A stretch of DNA of 64,000 nucleotides from Agriotes lineatus (taxonomy: Eukaryota; Arthropoda; Insecta; Coleoptera; Elateridae). Both the position numbers and the translations under genes were made by a program. The DNA is taken from NCBI GenBank assembly GCA_940337035.1, contig CALNHX010003631.1, positions 81,262 through 145,261 of the forward strand, read 5' to 3'. Every line of letters begins with the position of its first letter. The stretch's first letter is position 1. Shown piece by piece: positions 1 through 10,429 of this stretch. Under the pieces are notes generated by a model that was not told the origin of the DNA, searched no databases, and was given only the letters and a program-made list of their open reading frames with translations.

Positions 1-900
1 CTGCTGAAAAATTACTACTTTTCACGAAACCCAAATCTAATCTTAATCTTAATCTACTGCTATAACTATTTTATAATTGTTTCAAATTTGTATCGGAAAT
101 AATCAGCGTTTTTGGCGTGACTTGGCTGATAGCATCTAAACAGACCGTTTATAGCAACTACCAATGGTATATACCTTAATGCAAGGTTCAGTGATTACAA
201 CAAAGCGATCCACACTAATTGATGCATAACCTTGCAATTTTACATTTCTTTCCGGTGTTAAAATGGCTAGAAAAGTACATATACGACCCAAGCTATAATT
301 ATTGAAAATAATAAAAGCTACTGGGCTGTGAAAACAAAAGCAGACAGTATTCTTTAGAGCAACTCTTTATCCGCCATTTGCAGTTTAGTTGTTGAAGTTA
401 CGTTAGTTAGAACCCTAGCTGTTAAGCTTTTAAATTGACATCAGGAGTGAAAAAATTGAATTAACCAGAGAGCATTTTTGACTAATGATTTATTATGCTC
501 TTTAAGCGCTTATGAGTGCAAAGAATGTTTAGATTCAGCTTTCAGTGAACAAGCATCTTCCTTGGCTACAATTTAATTCAGTTCAGCATCAAAAATGAGC
601 AGGCTATACTTCTACGACCGAAAAAACATTTGCTCTTAATACGAAAATAATTAAAGACGAAGATAAAGCCACGCATGCGATAATAAAGCATCACTTCAAG
701 ATTTAATCGTCAGTTCATAACACAATCATATACGTTTGTAACGTTACCGCCAGTAACAAATTTATCTAAAGCATCAATATTATGCCAGAAATTTGTAAAT
801 TTGCGGTTACATCGTCCTAACGCTCGAACAGATGATAAGAAGACGTCCACCAGCGGTGCGCAGAGTCTCACACAAGCAAGCACAGCTCCGCCCTCACTTA
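1..900. other. No gene seen
   Basis: AT-rich DNA with stops in all frames. The only longer open frame (710-922, minus) has no recognisable motif and no coding-like neighbours. I see no repeat or RNA gene here. Confidence 0.5.
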
Positions 901-942
901 ATTGTACCTGGAGCGACTGCACGGATAACGCGGACCAAAATG

Positions 943-985
943 TATAAAAGCAACTTCCGTATCCATTTCAATCACCTGAGTCTTG
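943..985 (+). promoter_or_regulatory. TATA-box core promoter candidate
   Basis: A strong TATAAAAG box at 943-950 is followed about 25-30 bases later by TCAATC/CTGAGTC, an acceptable insect initiator context. The GC-rich leader that follows contains a 60-bp repeat. This arrangement is common in LTRs of insect retrotransposons, but no protein of such an element is visible here, so the assignment to an LTR is inference. Confidence 0.3.
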
Positions 986-1077
986 AAACCTGAGATCCTG
1001 ATCCTAACCTCCAGTTCTAGGTCCCCCTTCGGGCGTCTGGCCCCTTTTCCTAATACTTTCCTGACGTAGCTCTACCC

Positions 1078-1226
1078 TGTGACAGAAACCTGTCTCGTAG
1101 GGCATCTTAATAAGCCTGAACCTGGCGCAGTTGTGCCTTGTAACGGAAATCCGTTTCGTAGAACTCCTGCCCCTAACCTGGACCGGGCAAAGTTCTACCT
1201 ACAGGAACCTGTCTCGTAGGACAGTC
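1078..1226 (+). repeat. Imperfect 60-bp tandem repeat, 3 copies
   Basis: The motif AAACCTGTCTCGTAGG or a close variant recurs at about 1086, 1146 and 1206, a spacing of 60 bases. Each copy can fold on itself (GACAG...CTGTC in the first). It lies downstream of the TATA box at 943 in locally GC-rich DNA, as expected for an LTR or its leader, but the element type cannot be named. Confidence 0.5.
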
Positions 1227-1319
1227 TGTTAATCTAAGCCCCGCACCCGACGTCCACTACGTTACGTTGAGCAGAAATTAACATGCTTCACCGAGGTTAT
1301 TATAACCTAAAATCTCATT

Positions 1320-2200
1320 AAAATACTAGCGTGCCTGTAGCGACAGCCTTGTTAATCAAACGACGCCGCCCTAGTAGTTCACCAAACGCAGGTAGCACTT
1401 TGCCGGTCGGCGCACTTAAGGGCGCAAACATTTTCCAGAGACTCCCGCAAAACCAGGTCGTGAAAAGGCGAACTTCGCTGCAAGGGAATACGCCCTGTTT
1501 GAGTTATTCCCGGGGTCCCAAACTTATATACCAAGGGAGCCCCGCGACCTGCCGAGCTTAACATCCGAATTACACACATCACAGGCACCGTAAAACACTT
1601 TATGCAATCGAATTTGTGCGTCCGCAAAATCATTACAACCCAGCGCCATCTTATTCATGGCATAAATATAGGCTGTTTCAGATCCGCTTTAAGTTCGGCG
1701 GAGTTACCTCATTCAAACCAACGTCCACTCATTTCTACTTCATTCGAACTTCCTTTAAGATGGTCCAGGCGCAGCAACAGAGCCAAACTAAGGTAACCAG
1801 AAGAAGTATTATTTTGTACTTATGTACACTTTCTTAATTACGAATTATTTTGTATATATCTAAACCCATTATACGAATTACTTTTATTTACATTGTATTA
1901 TCCTTGTAATTATACAATTGAGTACAACGAGTCCATGGGCTTTTGAGCTTTATCCGAGGCAACCAGTTTGAAGCCAAATGTAGCGAATTTTGGTCAAGTT
2001 TAAAATAAGCACTTAAAAATTAAAATTCAAAATTCCGATACAAGCCAGGTAGATTACACGATCACCGACATTTAAAAAGAACATCAATCGTTTTGTGCCG
2101 CATTGGCTTTCTGATTCCTAAAAACAGAGCGTTTCAGAATTGGCCATAAAACTTTACATCTCTTAAGTAATGGCAGACATTTTTTTCTCAATATTCTGAT
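1320..2200. other. GC-mixed then AT-rich DNA, no gene
   Basis: The first 400 bases are GC-richer with overlapping open frames on both strands (1331-1837) that show no domain. The rest is AT-rich. It may be the continuation of the LTR-like sequence upstream, but I see no gag or pol remnant to support this. Confidence 0.3.
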
Positions 2201-2229
2201 AGGTGACGGAACTTTTTTTTTCTATGTAC

Positions 2230-2545
2230 TTATCTAACAGCAGTACGAAGCTGCGAATACTGTGGACAGCCAACGATTCTATTCTACAAGAAATCGGAAT
2301 AACAACAAGGCGGTTAACTATTGTCCAGCGAGGTATACTTCAGTACTTTGGACACATTAGTAGGACCACTGTTGTCAATTTGGAAAACACTAATGATGCA
2401 AGGGTAGGTAGATGGAAAACGGCCTCGCGGTCGTTCACCTAAGCGGTGGCTTGATCAAAAACGTTAACTGACCGACACAAGTGTGCAAAATAAGATCAGA
2501 TTCGCACAAGATCGCTACTTACGGAGAGAGAAAGAAACACCAACT
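2230..2545 (+). pseudogene. RTE-like retrotransposon: C-terminal end of reverse transcriptase ORF
   Basis: Seen: a degraded reading frame with the peptide ILQYFGHISR, preceded by ILQEIGI and, after a frameshift near 2410, followed by KRPRGRSPKRW. Known: the order 'ILxxLGI ... ILxFFGHISR ... GKRPRGRSPxRW' is typical of the region after the reverse-transcriptase domain in RTE/CR1-type non-LTR retrotransposons that are abundant in insect genomes. The endonuclease and polymerase motifs are absent, so this is a 5'-truncated, frameshifted and inactive copy. The plus orientation is clear. The end of the element lies somewhere in 2545-2700 and no tail is obvious. Confidence 0.75.
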
Positions 2546-2559
2546 GACTATACGCACAA

Positions 2560-3200
2560 ATCACAACTCCTCAAATATGAAGAACAACGACATGAGACGG
2601 ACCTAACAGCAGAGTCGTATATATATTCATGAAGATGAAGAAACGCCAACAATGACCAAGAAGCAGAAAGCTATACAACAGTTATGTATGTGCGGTATTC
2701 TTTAGAGGTATGGGTCTACTCAATGTGTTAGGAATCCTAACTGTAACATAATAAACACTAGATTATATTGAGAATGGACGTTAGTAATTAATATTATTTA
2801 ATCATAGCTTACTGTCTAAAATTAAATGTATTTATGTTAGAGCGAGTTTAGCAAATTATCTGTTCTTGGAAGTACGTGCCGGACGGGTGAAACGATTCTT
2901 CGCAGGCCAAATACGGCCGGAACTATATAGTAAAAATTATGACTTGTACGTGCCATTACGCGTGAGACCGATTTTATCCTCAGGTTTCCATAACCTAAAT
3001 AGCCTCCTGCAGCTTTCCTGTAAAAGTGGGAATTTGGTGAAGGCAGATTTTAACTGACATCGGTAGCGAACAGATCGCTCCCAAGACGAATAATTTGTAA
3101 ATAAAAATATTTTAAGCTACTGAAGTCTTTAATTTCTCAACCTTTAATGAGTGTAACGCGTAATCTGGGTCGAGCTGAAAACCCCGACGTTAGGCGTATC
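2560..3200. other. No gene seen
   Basis: AT-rich. An open frame at 2866-3057 has no motif. Nothing else supported. Confidence 0.4.
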
Positions 3201-3216
3201 GCGACAATAGTAACAG

Positions 3217-3595
3217 CTAAATGGTACACTGAAAAATGTTTGCCTAAAGTATTCAATTGAGTTCCAGAGAAGGGGATGATACTACGTAATGAAAATGGAT
3301 AGTCCCATATTCGATTGCTGGAACACTCCAGTTTTCGCTGGGAAAATATAAACGGAATAGAACACCCCCATACTCACCCGACTTAGCAATGTGCGATTTG
3401 TGGCTATTTTATGGACTTAAAAATGCGGGGAAAAAGGTTTTCATCTGAGGAAGAGATCGATACCGCAGTTCACGATTATTTTGAAGGTGTTCCTAAAAAA
3501 GATGATTGGCAGATTTTAAGCAGTAATAGACAGAATAGTGAAGTATTATTGCAAAAGAGAATTACGTTGAACATTTTTAAAATAAAATCCTAAAA
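3217..3595 (+). pseudogene. Mariner transposase, C-terminal half, decayed
   Basis: Seen: WYTEKCLPKV at about 3222, a degraded HDNA region, then YSPDLAMCDLWLF at about 3372-3410 and, after a frameshift, MRGKRFSSEEEI at about 3423. Known: mariner transposases end the catalytic core with 'HPPYSPDLAPxDFFLF...LRGxRF', where the D of YSPDLAPxD is the last residue of the DD34D triad. That last D appears as CD here. Several stops and at least two frameshifts make the copy inactive. The N-terminal half was not found upstream. Confidence 0.8.
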
Positions 3596-3599
3596 AATA

Positions 3600-6500
3600 T
3601 TAATAACAGTTTTATCTATTCTCAATAATTTTAGCTTGGCTCTCGTAATATTTCAAAAACTGCAAAGGTGCTCTAGTACAAGCTTAAAATGATAAATCTC
3701 TTTAGCCACGGCATAATTTTTATCATAGACTAAAAATGCGTCAATGAGTTGCACACGATTACGTCAATAAATTGCAGTTTTAATAGTAAAGTGTATAAGT
3801 TCTAAATCCAGCATTGTAGGGAAAATGTTATCGCTTATACGTAACGAAACTTGTTTCACGCATGATACAGCACCAGTGTATTTGCCAGAGAACATTTGTG
3901 TGCAACATATCCCAACCGGTGGATTATCAAGGTGAACCAATTGCCTGACTTACATTCTCACTAGAAACTAACCACTATATTTTTTATGGTGACATTTAGA
4001 AAGTTTTGCTTATTATACTGCAGTTAATACGATAACACATTATTGATAGTACAATTATAAGCAATACACTGGATTTTTAGAGCGTATTACGTACACAATA
4101 GTTATTTATGTACCAAGGACATTATGAAGCCCGTTCGAGGGCTCTCGCCCGAGGATTTGTAAGTCGCTCGAGAAGTCTACACATTAAGTAATGCCAGTGG
4201 TGCGGTGCATACAAGGTTGTATTAGCCACTTTGAATACTTAAATAAATTTAAAAGCTTGAAAGGGAGTAATGATTTCGCCCGCACTGTATGCCGTACTGC
4301 TTTATATACCTCCTATCACAGATATAAACAACAAATAATATATCAGCGTATTTAATATAACCTAATAAACTACTTCAGGACGACCCTGTATAATAGCATT
4401 TTGCAATTACACTTAATTTAAAAATACAGCGATTCATCACCACGTCACATTCATTATGTGCAGGAGAAATTTATTAATGTAGAAGAGATAATATAAGGTT
4501 TGCAAGACAGTCAAATTAGCTAGTAGCAGTAGCTTCCGTAATTAGAAAATCAAGGTTAACACACCATTCCACTCTAATTACACGAGGTGTCTCGTAATTC
4601 CCAGAAATAAGCGCGTCATTTCGCGTTGACAACTGAGCAGTTTTACTATATGAAGTCTAAGAAGCCTCGTAAGTAAAATTAATATGGCAATCTGTATAGC
4701 AAAAAATACAATTTGGAGGTTTCTAATAATAAAAATGACAAACTAATACAATCGCTCAAAAAATACGGACGCTTCTAAAGTAACTTTGGCGTTAGGTATT
4801 TATTAAAATCGAAAAGTTAATGTGGCTATACAGAGATAATTAATGAAAGCGAATTCTACACAGCAAGAGGATTAAAGCTGTTGGACATATGCCAGCCTGA
4901 AGAGGATTACACAATCAGAGAAGTCGCACATTTAGGTAATGTCTGAGACAGTAAAGAGGGTTGAAGATTAACCCAAGGTCAGATTCCTCAGAGTAAAACA
5001 TTGTTGAACCCTGCTGCCACATACTTCCTTACAAAGCGGGGTTACTTTTATTATTCCCGGGGCACTTTATATATTAGAGGAAGTCAAAATCAGGTGTACC
5101 CACGCATACTGTTCATGTTTGTTAGTGCAAGTTACATTGTTGATCTTGGTGGGCGATGTTGCTATTGTCAGTGCATTGTTGGGCGGTTTGGGTAATACGA
5201 AAGCATCCTCATGGGATTTTACTAAACTATTAAATAATAACATAATGACTAGAGGCTACCCTATTATATCAACTAGCCAACCCATCAAATATTCATTAAG
5301 AACCTTTTCGAAAACAAAATATAAAGAGGAAATGCCAGGTGAGCTAGCTGTATTTAAAGTAGAAGTTACTACACGTTTTTCTTATATTTATAATTTTATA
5401 AAATAATATCATTAAGATCTCTGGCAATATTACATAATATAAATAGCGTTATAATATTAAGCCAACTACAACCGCAACTTCTGAAAGTAGCTATTCAAAA
5501 CCTAAATGTTTCTGACTTTCACTTCCGAAATGTGCATACAAAAACTGCTTTTATATCAGCTGAACCAGAATAAAGCACGTTAGCAGGCGAAAAAGACAAA
5601 GCTTGCTGCCAAGCCCTTTCAAGTAAATAACAAGATTGTGATAATAGTTTGGAAAACGACCGGTAAACGAGGTAACAATGTATATTTGAGGAACTGTAAA
5701 GCTATCTCGCAATGAAATTACGCTGTTTACGTTCTCAGAAAGGTTCTCATTTTCTGGATAACGACTGTACTACCACTTACATTACCGCAGCCGAATCAGG
5801 TTAAATTGGCGTAAACCTTAGAAAGTGCAAGAAAGGCCTTTAAGTATAAACAAATGCCTTTATTATCTGCGACAGAATGGAACTTCAGGAACGAATGAGA
5901 CGTAACTATCGTAAAAATGCTGGGCTTTAAAGGAGCACTCCCGAATTGTTCCTGTAGGAAATCCCTCAACCTAAAATAAATTAAATTCTACATCTTATCT
6001 GCGCAATAGGGCACCACTGCAACTACGAATTTACGATGACCAAAGACCGACATAACCTGCGAGTTTTACGGGCTTGAGTTTATCCAGGTAAGAGCTTATT
6101 TAGAGAATATGTTGTAAAAATTGCACTAAAATTAAATTATACAATGTAAAATTGGTTAATTAATTTCTGTTTGCCTAGAAAGGATTTCACATACGAAATT
6201 TTTAGGGAACATGTATTACACCCACTTGGTATTTTATGTTTTTTTTACGGCTACCGCTATATACTAGAAAGTACTTGTTTCTCTTTATGGGGAAAATAAA
6301 AAGATGTTGTCGTATAACAGCAGTGCTATTAATTCCTTCAAACAAATTGGAAGTTTAATACGCTCTTAGTCCCAATGTAAAATGTAAAAATGAGCAAAAT
6401 AATAGACAATATCAGAAGGCTTTTCAGATTCAGTAATAATACAGGATTTGGTAAACATTCATTTACTTTTATAGTTTCCGCGATATTACCTTCTTTAAAT

Positions 6501-6785
6501 ACACACCACCAAAGATGGCAGTGCCACCGTTGAAAAGAACTTATTCCTCTCTTTTCACTAATATACAGTTTGCTACTCTTGTTTTTATAAATAACCGATT
6601 TTTATTGTTAATAGTCCATCCTTTTTAATTAGAATATAAACAAAATGTTCAATATCATCTCTCATCATGAAATAGTAGTTTTTACAAGTTTCGTAAAGTG
6701 AATTTCTTCCTTGCAATGAGGGAGTTTTGATCGGGGCAAATCAGAAATCAAAAACGCGCAGAGTAATTTTCCTACGTGCCCAGGT
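3600..6785. other. Long AT-rich stretch without genes; one TIR-like end at 4388
   Basis: No coding region is recognised. At about 4376-4390 the sequence GGACGACCCTGTA reads on the other strand as TA-CAGGGTCGTCC, a typical Tc1/mariner terminal end next to a TA; its partner was not found. Open frames at 5001-5406 overlap in different frames and show no domain. Confidence 0.4.
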
Positions 6786-6791
6786 GAGCTA

Positions 6792-7049
6792 CAGACAGAT
6801 CAACAAAAAAAAACCAATTAGGGCAGGCTGTGTTATGTGTTATACGTTTGGCAGTACTGAAGTGTATTGTCAGTCTATGTCAAATTCGAGATTTTCAGGT
6901 TAAGTTCTACGTCAGTCTGTGTCAAACATCAAACAAAACCTAACCTACTAATCTCGAATTTGACATAGAATGACAATACACTTCAGTACTGCCAAACGTA
7001 TAATACATATCACAGCCTGCCCTAATTAGTTTTTTTATTGATCTGTTGT
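6792..7049. mobile_element. TA-flanked hairpin MITE
   Basis: Two arms of roughly 100 bases pair almost perfectly: GGGCAGGCTGTG on the left matches CACAGCCTGCCC on the right, and GTTTGGCAGTACTGAAGTGT matches its complement. The ends are CAGACAGATC and GATCTGTTG with TA on both sides, the target duplication expected for Tc1/mariner-type MITEs. It has no coding capacity. The stem contains TCTATGTCAAATTCGA (6874-6889) and its complement TCGAATTTGACATAGA (6954-6969), which recurs in the MITE at 37229. Confidence 0.75.
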
Positions 7050-7660
7050 TACAAAAAGTCACTTTAGATTCACATAAAATATCCTACTATTTGTACAAAT
7101 GGCAATTAAACTGACAATTTACCTCATAATTATTAGACGACTCAAACAAAATATTCTGCTTTTTAAAATTCAACTACTCAAGAACTAATTACCCGGAAAT
7201 TCAGATCGTCAAAGCTCACTTTAAATCAGACATTTTAATAACAAAGCAGGAGGGTTGCTCCTTGGGGGCTCAGGGGTTCTAGCTTTCCAGTCCTCAAGAG
7301 CCCATCTGTCATTAGAAAACGTAACTATTTTATAATTAAAAATATATTCGACCACTTACTCTACCGTTATATTCGTATCCCACAGCTGTGCGTAGAATAA
7401 TAACCCATGCTAGATTGGGCGCTCGTATCATATGCACTGAACTGGTCTGGGCTCTACGAACCTGAGCCCCGAACTTTTATGGCATTATTAGCGAAAAAGC
7501 GACCGCTGCCGAATCGGTGATATAGCAGTTTCAAGGGCTCACGTTTTTTGAGCCATCACTGCCTCAGATCGCAGGCTTATCGTAATATTTACAAATATTG
7601 CGCTACCAAAAATGTAATATGTCGGTCCAGCGGCCATTACTTCTTGGAAATATTGTACAA
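7050..7660. other. No gene seen
   Basis: Mixed AT-rich DNA. No motif, RNA gene or clear repeat is recognised. Confidence 0.4.
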
Positions 7661-7666
7661 GCTTTA

Positions 7667-7955
7667 GCTTTATTTTATTTTATTTTTATTTTTATTTTTA
7701 TTTTGGTACTCAGCCAACAGCCGTTAGGCCAATTATAGGCGTCACTGTACATTTTATGGGGACTTCCAACCCCACTAACGACTGTCATGATGTTATTATG
7801 ACATCCGCGATCAACTATTTCCGTGACAGCCGTATCACGAGGCGCCGAGAGAAGCAGCCATGGAACTCCCATCCAAGTTCTGACCAGAAAGAGCGTTGCT
7901 TAACTCTACTGATCGAACGTGGACGCTTGTTCAAGCTACACCACCCGGGACCATT
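7667..7955 (-). mobile_element. 5S-rRNA-derived SINE (SINE3-like) with (AAAAT)n tail
   Basis: Seen on the minus strand: from about 7925 down to 7866 the sequence carries GATCAGTAGAGTTAAGCAAC and then GGTCAGAACTTGGATGGGA. Known: the internal promoter of eukaryotic 5S rRNA reads GATCACxGAAGTTAAGCAAC (A box) and GTTAGTACTTGGATGGGTGA (C box), so this head is 5S-like. The body runs to an A-rich tail of AAAAT units at 7704-7670, the 3' end expected of a retroposed SINE. It is not a functional 5S gene, because the last third after TGGATGGG is unrelated to 5S. Open frames on both strands here are by-products of the repeat. Confidence 0.7.
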
Positions 7956-8410
7956 ACCATTGTAGCAAGGTAAATTAGAGCAGTATTGATCGTTATGTAG
8001 TGTTTGGATGTTACATAATATCGATTGCAATTGGAGCGTATCTATTTTGTACATGATTTCGGTAGTTTCATAAAGTTTTATTCAAACGATGCGATGGGGA
8101 GAATACCATAACTAATATTCTCAACGATTAATTTTTAAAGCCTATCGTTAGCTGACAATGTCACATATGCTACAGAAATCATTTATATTATAAAAACGTG
8201 TGTAATTTAAAACTTGATAATTTAAACAACTTGACACTTCTGCTATTATAACATTTAATATTTTATTTTTTTAAAGCCCAGCTTGATTTCGTTTTCATTT
8301 GCTCACATGTTAGATACATGTGAACTTAATTGAAAACGCAGGTTAGCAATTGCAGGAATTTAATAAATGTGCCGCTTGATTTTGCTTGTATGTATGTACT
8401 AGAACGCGTT

Positions 8411-8665
8411 GGCCAGCCTACGTCTGGCCCTGCCAGCGTAAAGAAACGGTTAACAATAAAAATGCTTGCTTAAGCTGGTAGCCAGCCGACGTCCGGCCCT
8501 GCCAGCGTTAACAATACAAATGCTTGCTGCGTCGCCATTTATGCGCGGTCGGCATGAGCGCGCGCCACTTGCTAGTATGCAGGCCCTTCATGCTGCGTGT
8601 GCCGGCGTCACTCGCGCTTACGATCGGCATGTGCGCGCGCCAGCGCTTACGGTCGGCATCAGCTA
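8411..8665 (+). repeat. GC-rich imperfect tandem repeat
   Basis: GCCAGCC(T/G)ACGTC(T/C)GGCCCTG recurs at 8412 and 8481 (69 bases apart), each followed by TTAACAATA(A/C)AAATGCTTGCT. Further right, CGGTCGGCATGAGCGCGCGC, CGATCGGCATGTGCGCGCGC and CGGTCGGCAT repeat. The block is far GC-richer than its surroundings. The open frame at 8466-8714 is a product of the repeat. Confidence 0.55.
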
Positions 8666-9218
8666 TTATAATATAAGATGTATAATCTGTAACCTCATTT
8701 ACCTTGCGGTGTAGAGGCTGGTGCTAATGGACCAAAATGCGATTTTTATTGCATTATAGGCGAAAGTTTACTGTATGCACGTCCATCAAAACCGAGGAAT
8801 TTATACGTATTTTATGTGCAACTTAGGAAATTGATCCATTTCACACGAATTTCAATAATATAATCGGGCCTCCCGGTCCATCCTAGATGGAGTTCACTGC
8901 ATTCATTTTCTTGTCAAGGGATGCGAACGTTGTGTGTTCTCATTTGATATCTTCAAATTCTGAACATATTCAATGTAGTTCGATTAACGCTGTGCTTTTC
9001 GACTTATAAACTATATTCTTTTGATTACAAAAAACTCATATAGTTCCTCTTGGTCGATGCTTAATACAAAATTTTCTACTTGGATCAGAATAAAATTGCA
9101 TTAACAAGTACTAGAGGTCAATTGATGCCACAAACAGATGTGCTTGCCGTGGAATTTATTCGACCGTTTGTAAATAGTCACATTTAGGACATAAGTTTGT
9201 TTGAAAAGTAAGGTTTCG

Positions 9219-9677
9219 ATGATTCTTATATTTAAGTCGAGCACACATGCGAAGTGCGTCTCACACAACACGAAGTACGATTCGAGGTACCTTCGTGATT
9301 TTCCGGAAAATTGTGGGGTTATGTTTTGGCAAAATCAATCTAAAATACACTTGAAGATCTCATTTCAAATCACAAAAAGAGCCAGCAACTGTATAGGACC
9401 ACATGTTAGCTTTAGTGAGCACAGACGAAAACATTTTGGCCAAGTTGCTGTGCGTATCACAGTGCGTCAAAGTGCGATTATGATAAAACTAAATATTACG
9501 TTCAAAGTGCGTGTAAAACCAGGTCACAGCAGCAGAAATGATACACTCAGAGCACTGGAAAAACATATGAGGTCGTTGCTGTACGCTAGAAGCTGCTATA
9601 GGAACTGGCCGGAACTCCATAAACGGGAACGCAAGCAAAGATTATTGACTATTGTACACGAATTTATGTACCAGTAA
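9219..9677 (+). CDS. Orphan open reading frame, about 150 codons, unrecognised
   Basis: An uninterrupted frame that runs to a TAA at 9675; its first ATG is at 9219. The product is basic (rich in K, R and H), with no signal peptide, membrane segment or motif I can name. A frame this long is uncommon in AT-rich DNA but can arise by chance in 64 kb. No splice sites, poly(A) signal or neighbouring exons give support. It could also be a fragment of an unknown element. Function unknown. Confidence 0.2.
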   Translation: MILIFKSSTHAKCVSHNTKYDSRYLRDFPENCGVMFWQNQSKIHLKISFQITKRASNCIGPHVSFSEHRRKHFGQVAVRITVRQSAIMIKLNITFKVRVKPGHSSRNDTLRALEKHMRSLLYARSCYRNWPELHKRERKQRLLTIVHEFMYQ

Positions 9678-9689
9678 AATTAGAGCTGT

Positions 9690-10060
9690 TACGAACCAGT
9701 TGTTGCACTCCATGAAGGGGTCCGCGTACGTTATAAAGCAGACACATACTTGGAGGGGGTGTTTTGGAACATAATGATGCCTACATCCACTGGCAGAGCG
9801 TGTAGATCTTCGTTAATAAAAGTTTCTCCTCATAGATAACATCCACACACGTGCAGCAGAGATGTAGAACCACTTTTCGGCCAGCACATCTGGGTTTTGT
9901 GTGGGGCGAAGCCCTATCCACTCTAAAAACACTTCGACAAGGCACTACCTCGGTACATTTATGCTTCGAAATGCGCTACACATAATGGTGCAATTATTTT
10001 TCTGTTTAGACTTGGGGTTTTTTGCAATTAATTTAAGCATCTTTTGAAATTAGCGTATGC
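9690..10060. other. No gene seen
   Basis: GC-mixed DNA downstream of the orphan frame, with stops in all frames. No assignment possible. Confidence 0.35.
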
Positions 10061-10127
10061 AATTGTTCTTAAACTGACGTCAAATTCAGAAAATTAATGG
10101 TTTTAGAATCTTTTGTTTTTCCTCGGG

Positions 10128-10380
10128 TATAAAAGGAAACGACGCCAAACTTCGAGAGACTTTCTATTTTATTTTGATAGGGAAATCACACTAGTTCCCC
10201 GTCCATTGTTAGAGGTTAAGTTTTATGTTTTTAACTGACATTTTCTGCAATGTGTTTGTGAAGAAATTACTTATGTGCAAATAAATAGCTGTCATTTGTC
10301 TATGGTGTTTTCATCCAAATTCAGTGCTGTTTTATCTTGTTTGGGTGCAATAAAACAACGTCTTCGAAAGAATTGGATGT
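10128..10380 (+). promoter_or_regulatory. TATA box followed by close AATAAA signals; possible solo LTR
   Basis: TATAAAAGG at 10128-10136 is a strong TATA box. AATAAA follows at about 10281 and again near 10350 (GCAATAAAAC). A promoter and a poly(A) signal within about 150-220 bases is the usual layout of an insect LTR. No flanking pol genes and no clear TG...CA boundaries were found, so this is only a candidate. Confidence 0.25.
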
Positions 10381-10429
10381 TGAACGAGTTTTGAGCAGCA
10401 GCGCGCGGTTGAAGATTGCAGAAGGCTAT

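Noticed and set aside
5001..5406. Hydrophobic overlapping frames as a membrane protein
   Set aside because: The frames are mutually exclusive, with no signal, motif or splice support.
7866..7955. A 5S rRNA gene
   Set aside because: Only the internal-promoter region resembles 5S; the 3' third differs and the unit ends in a retroposon tail.
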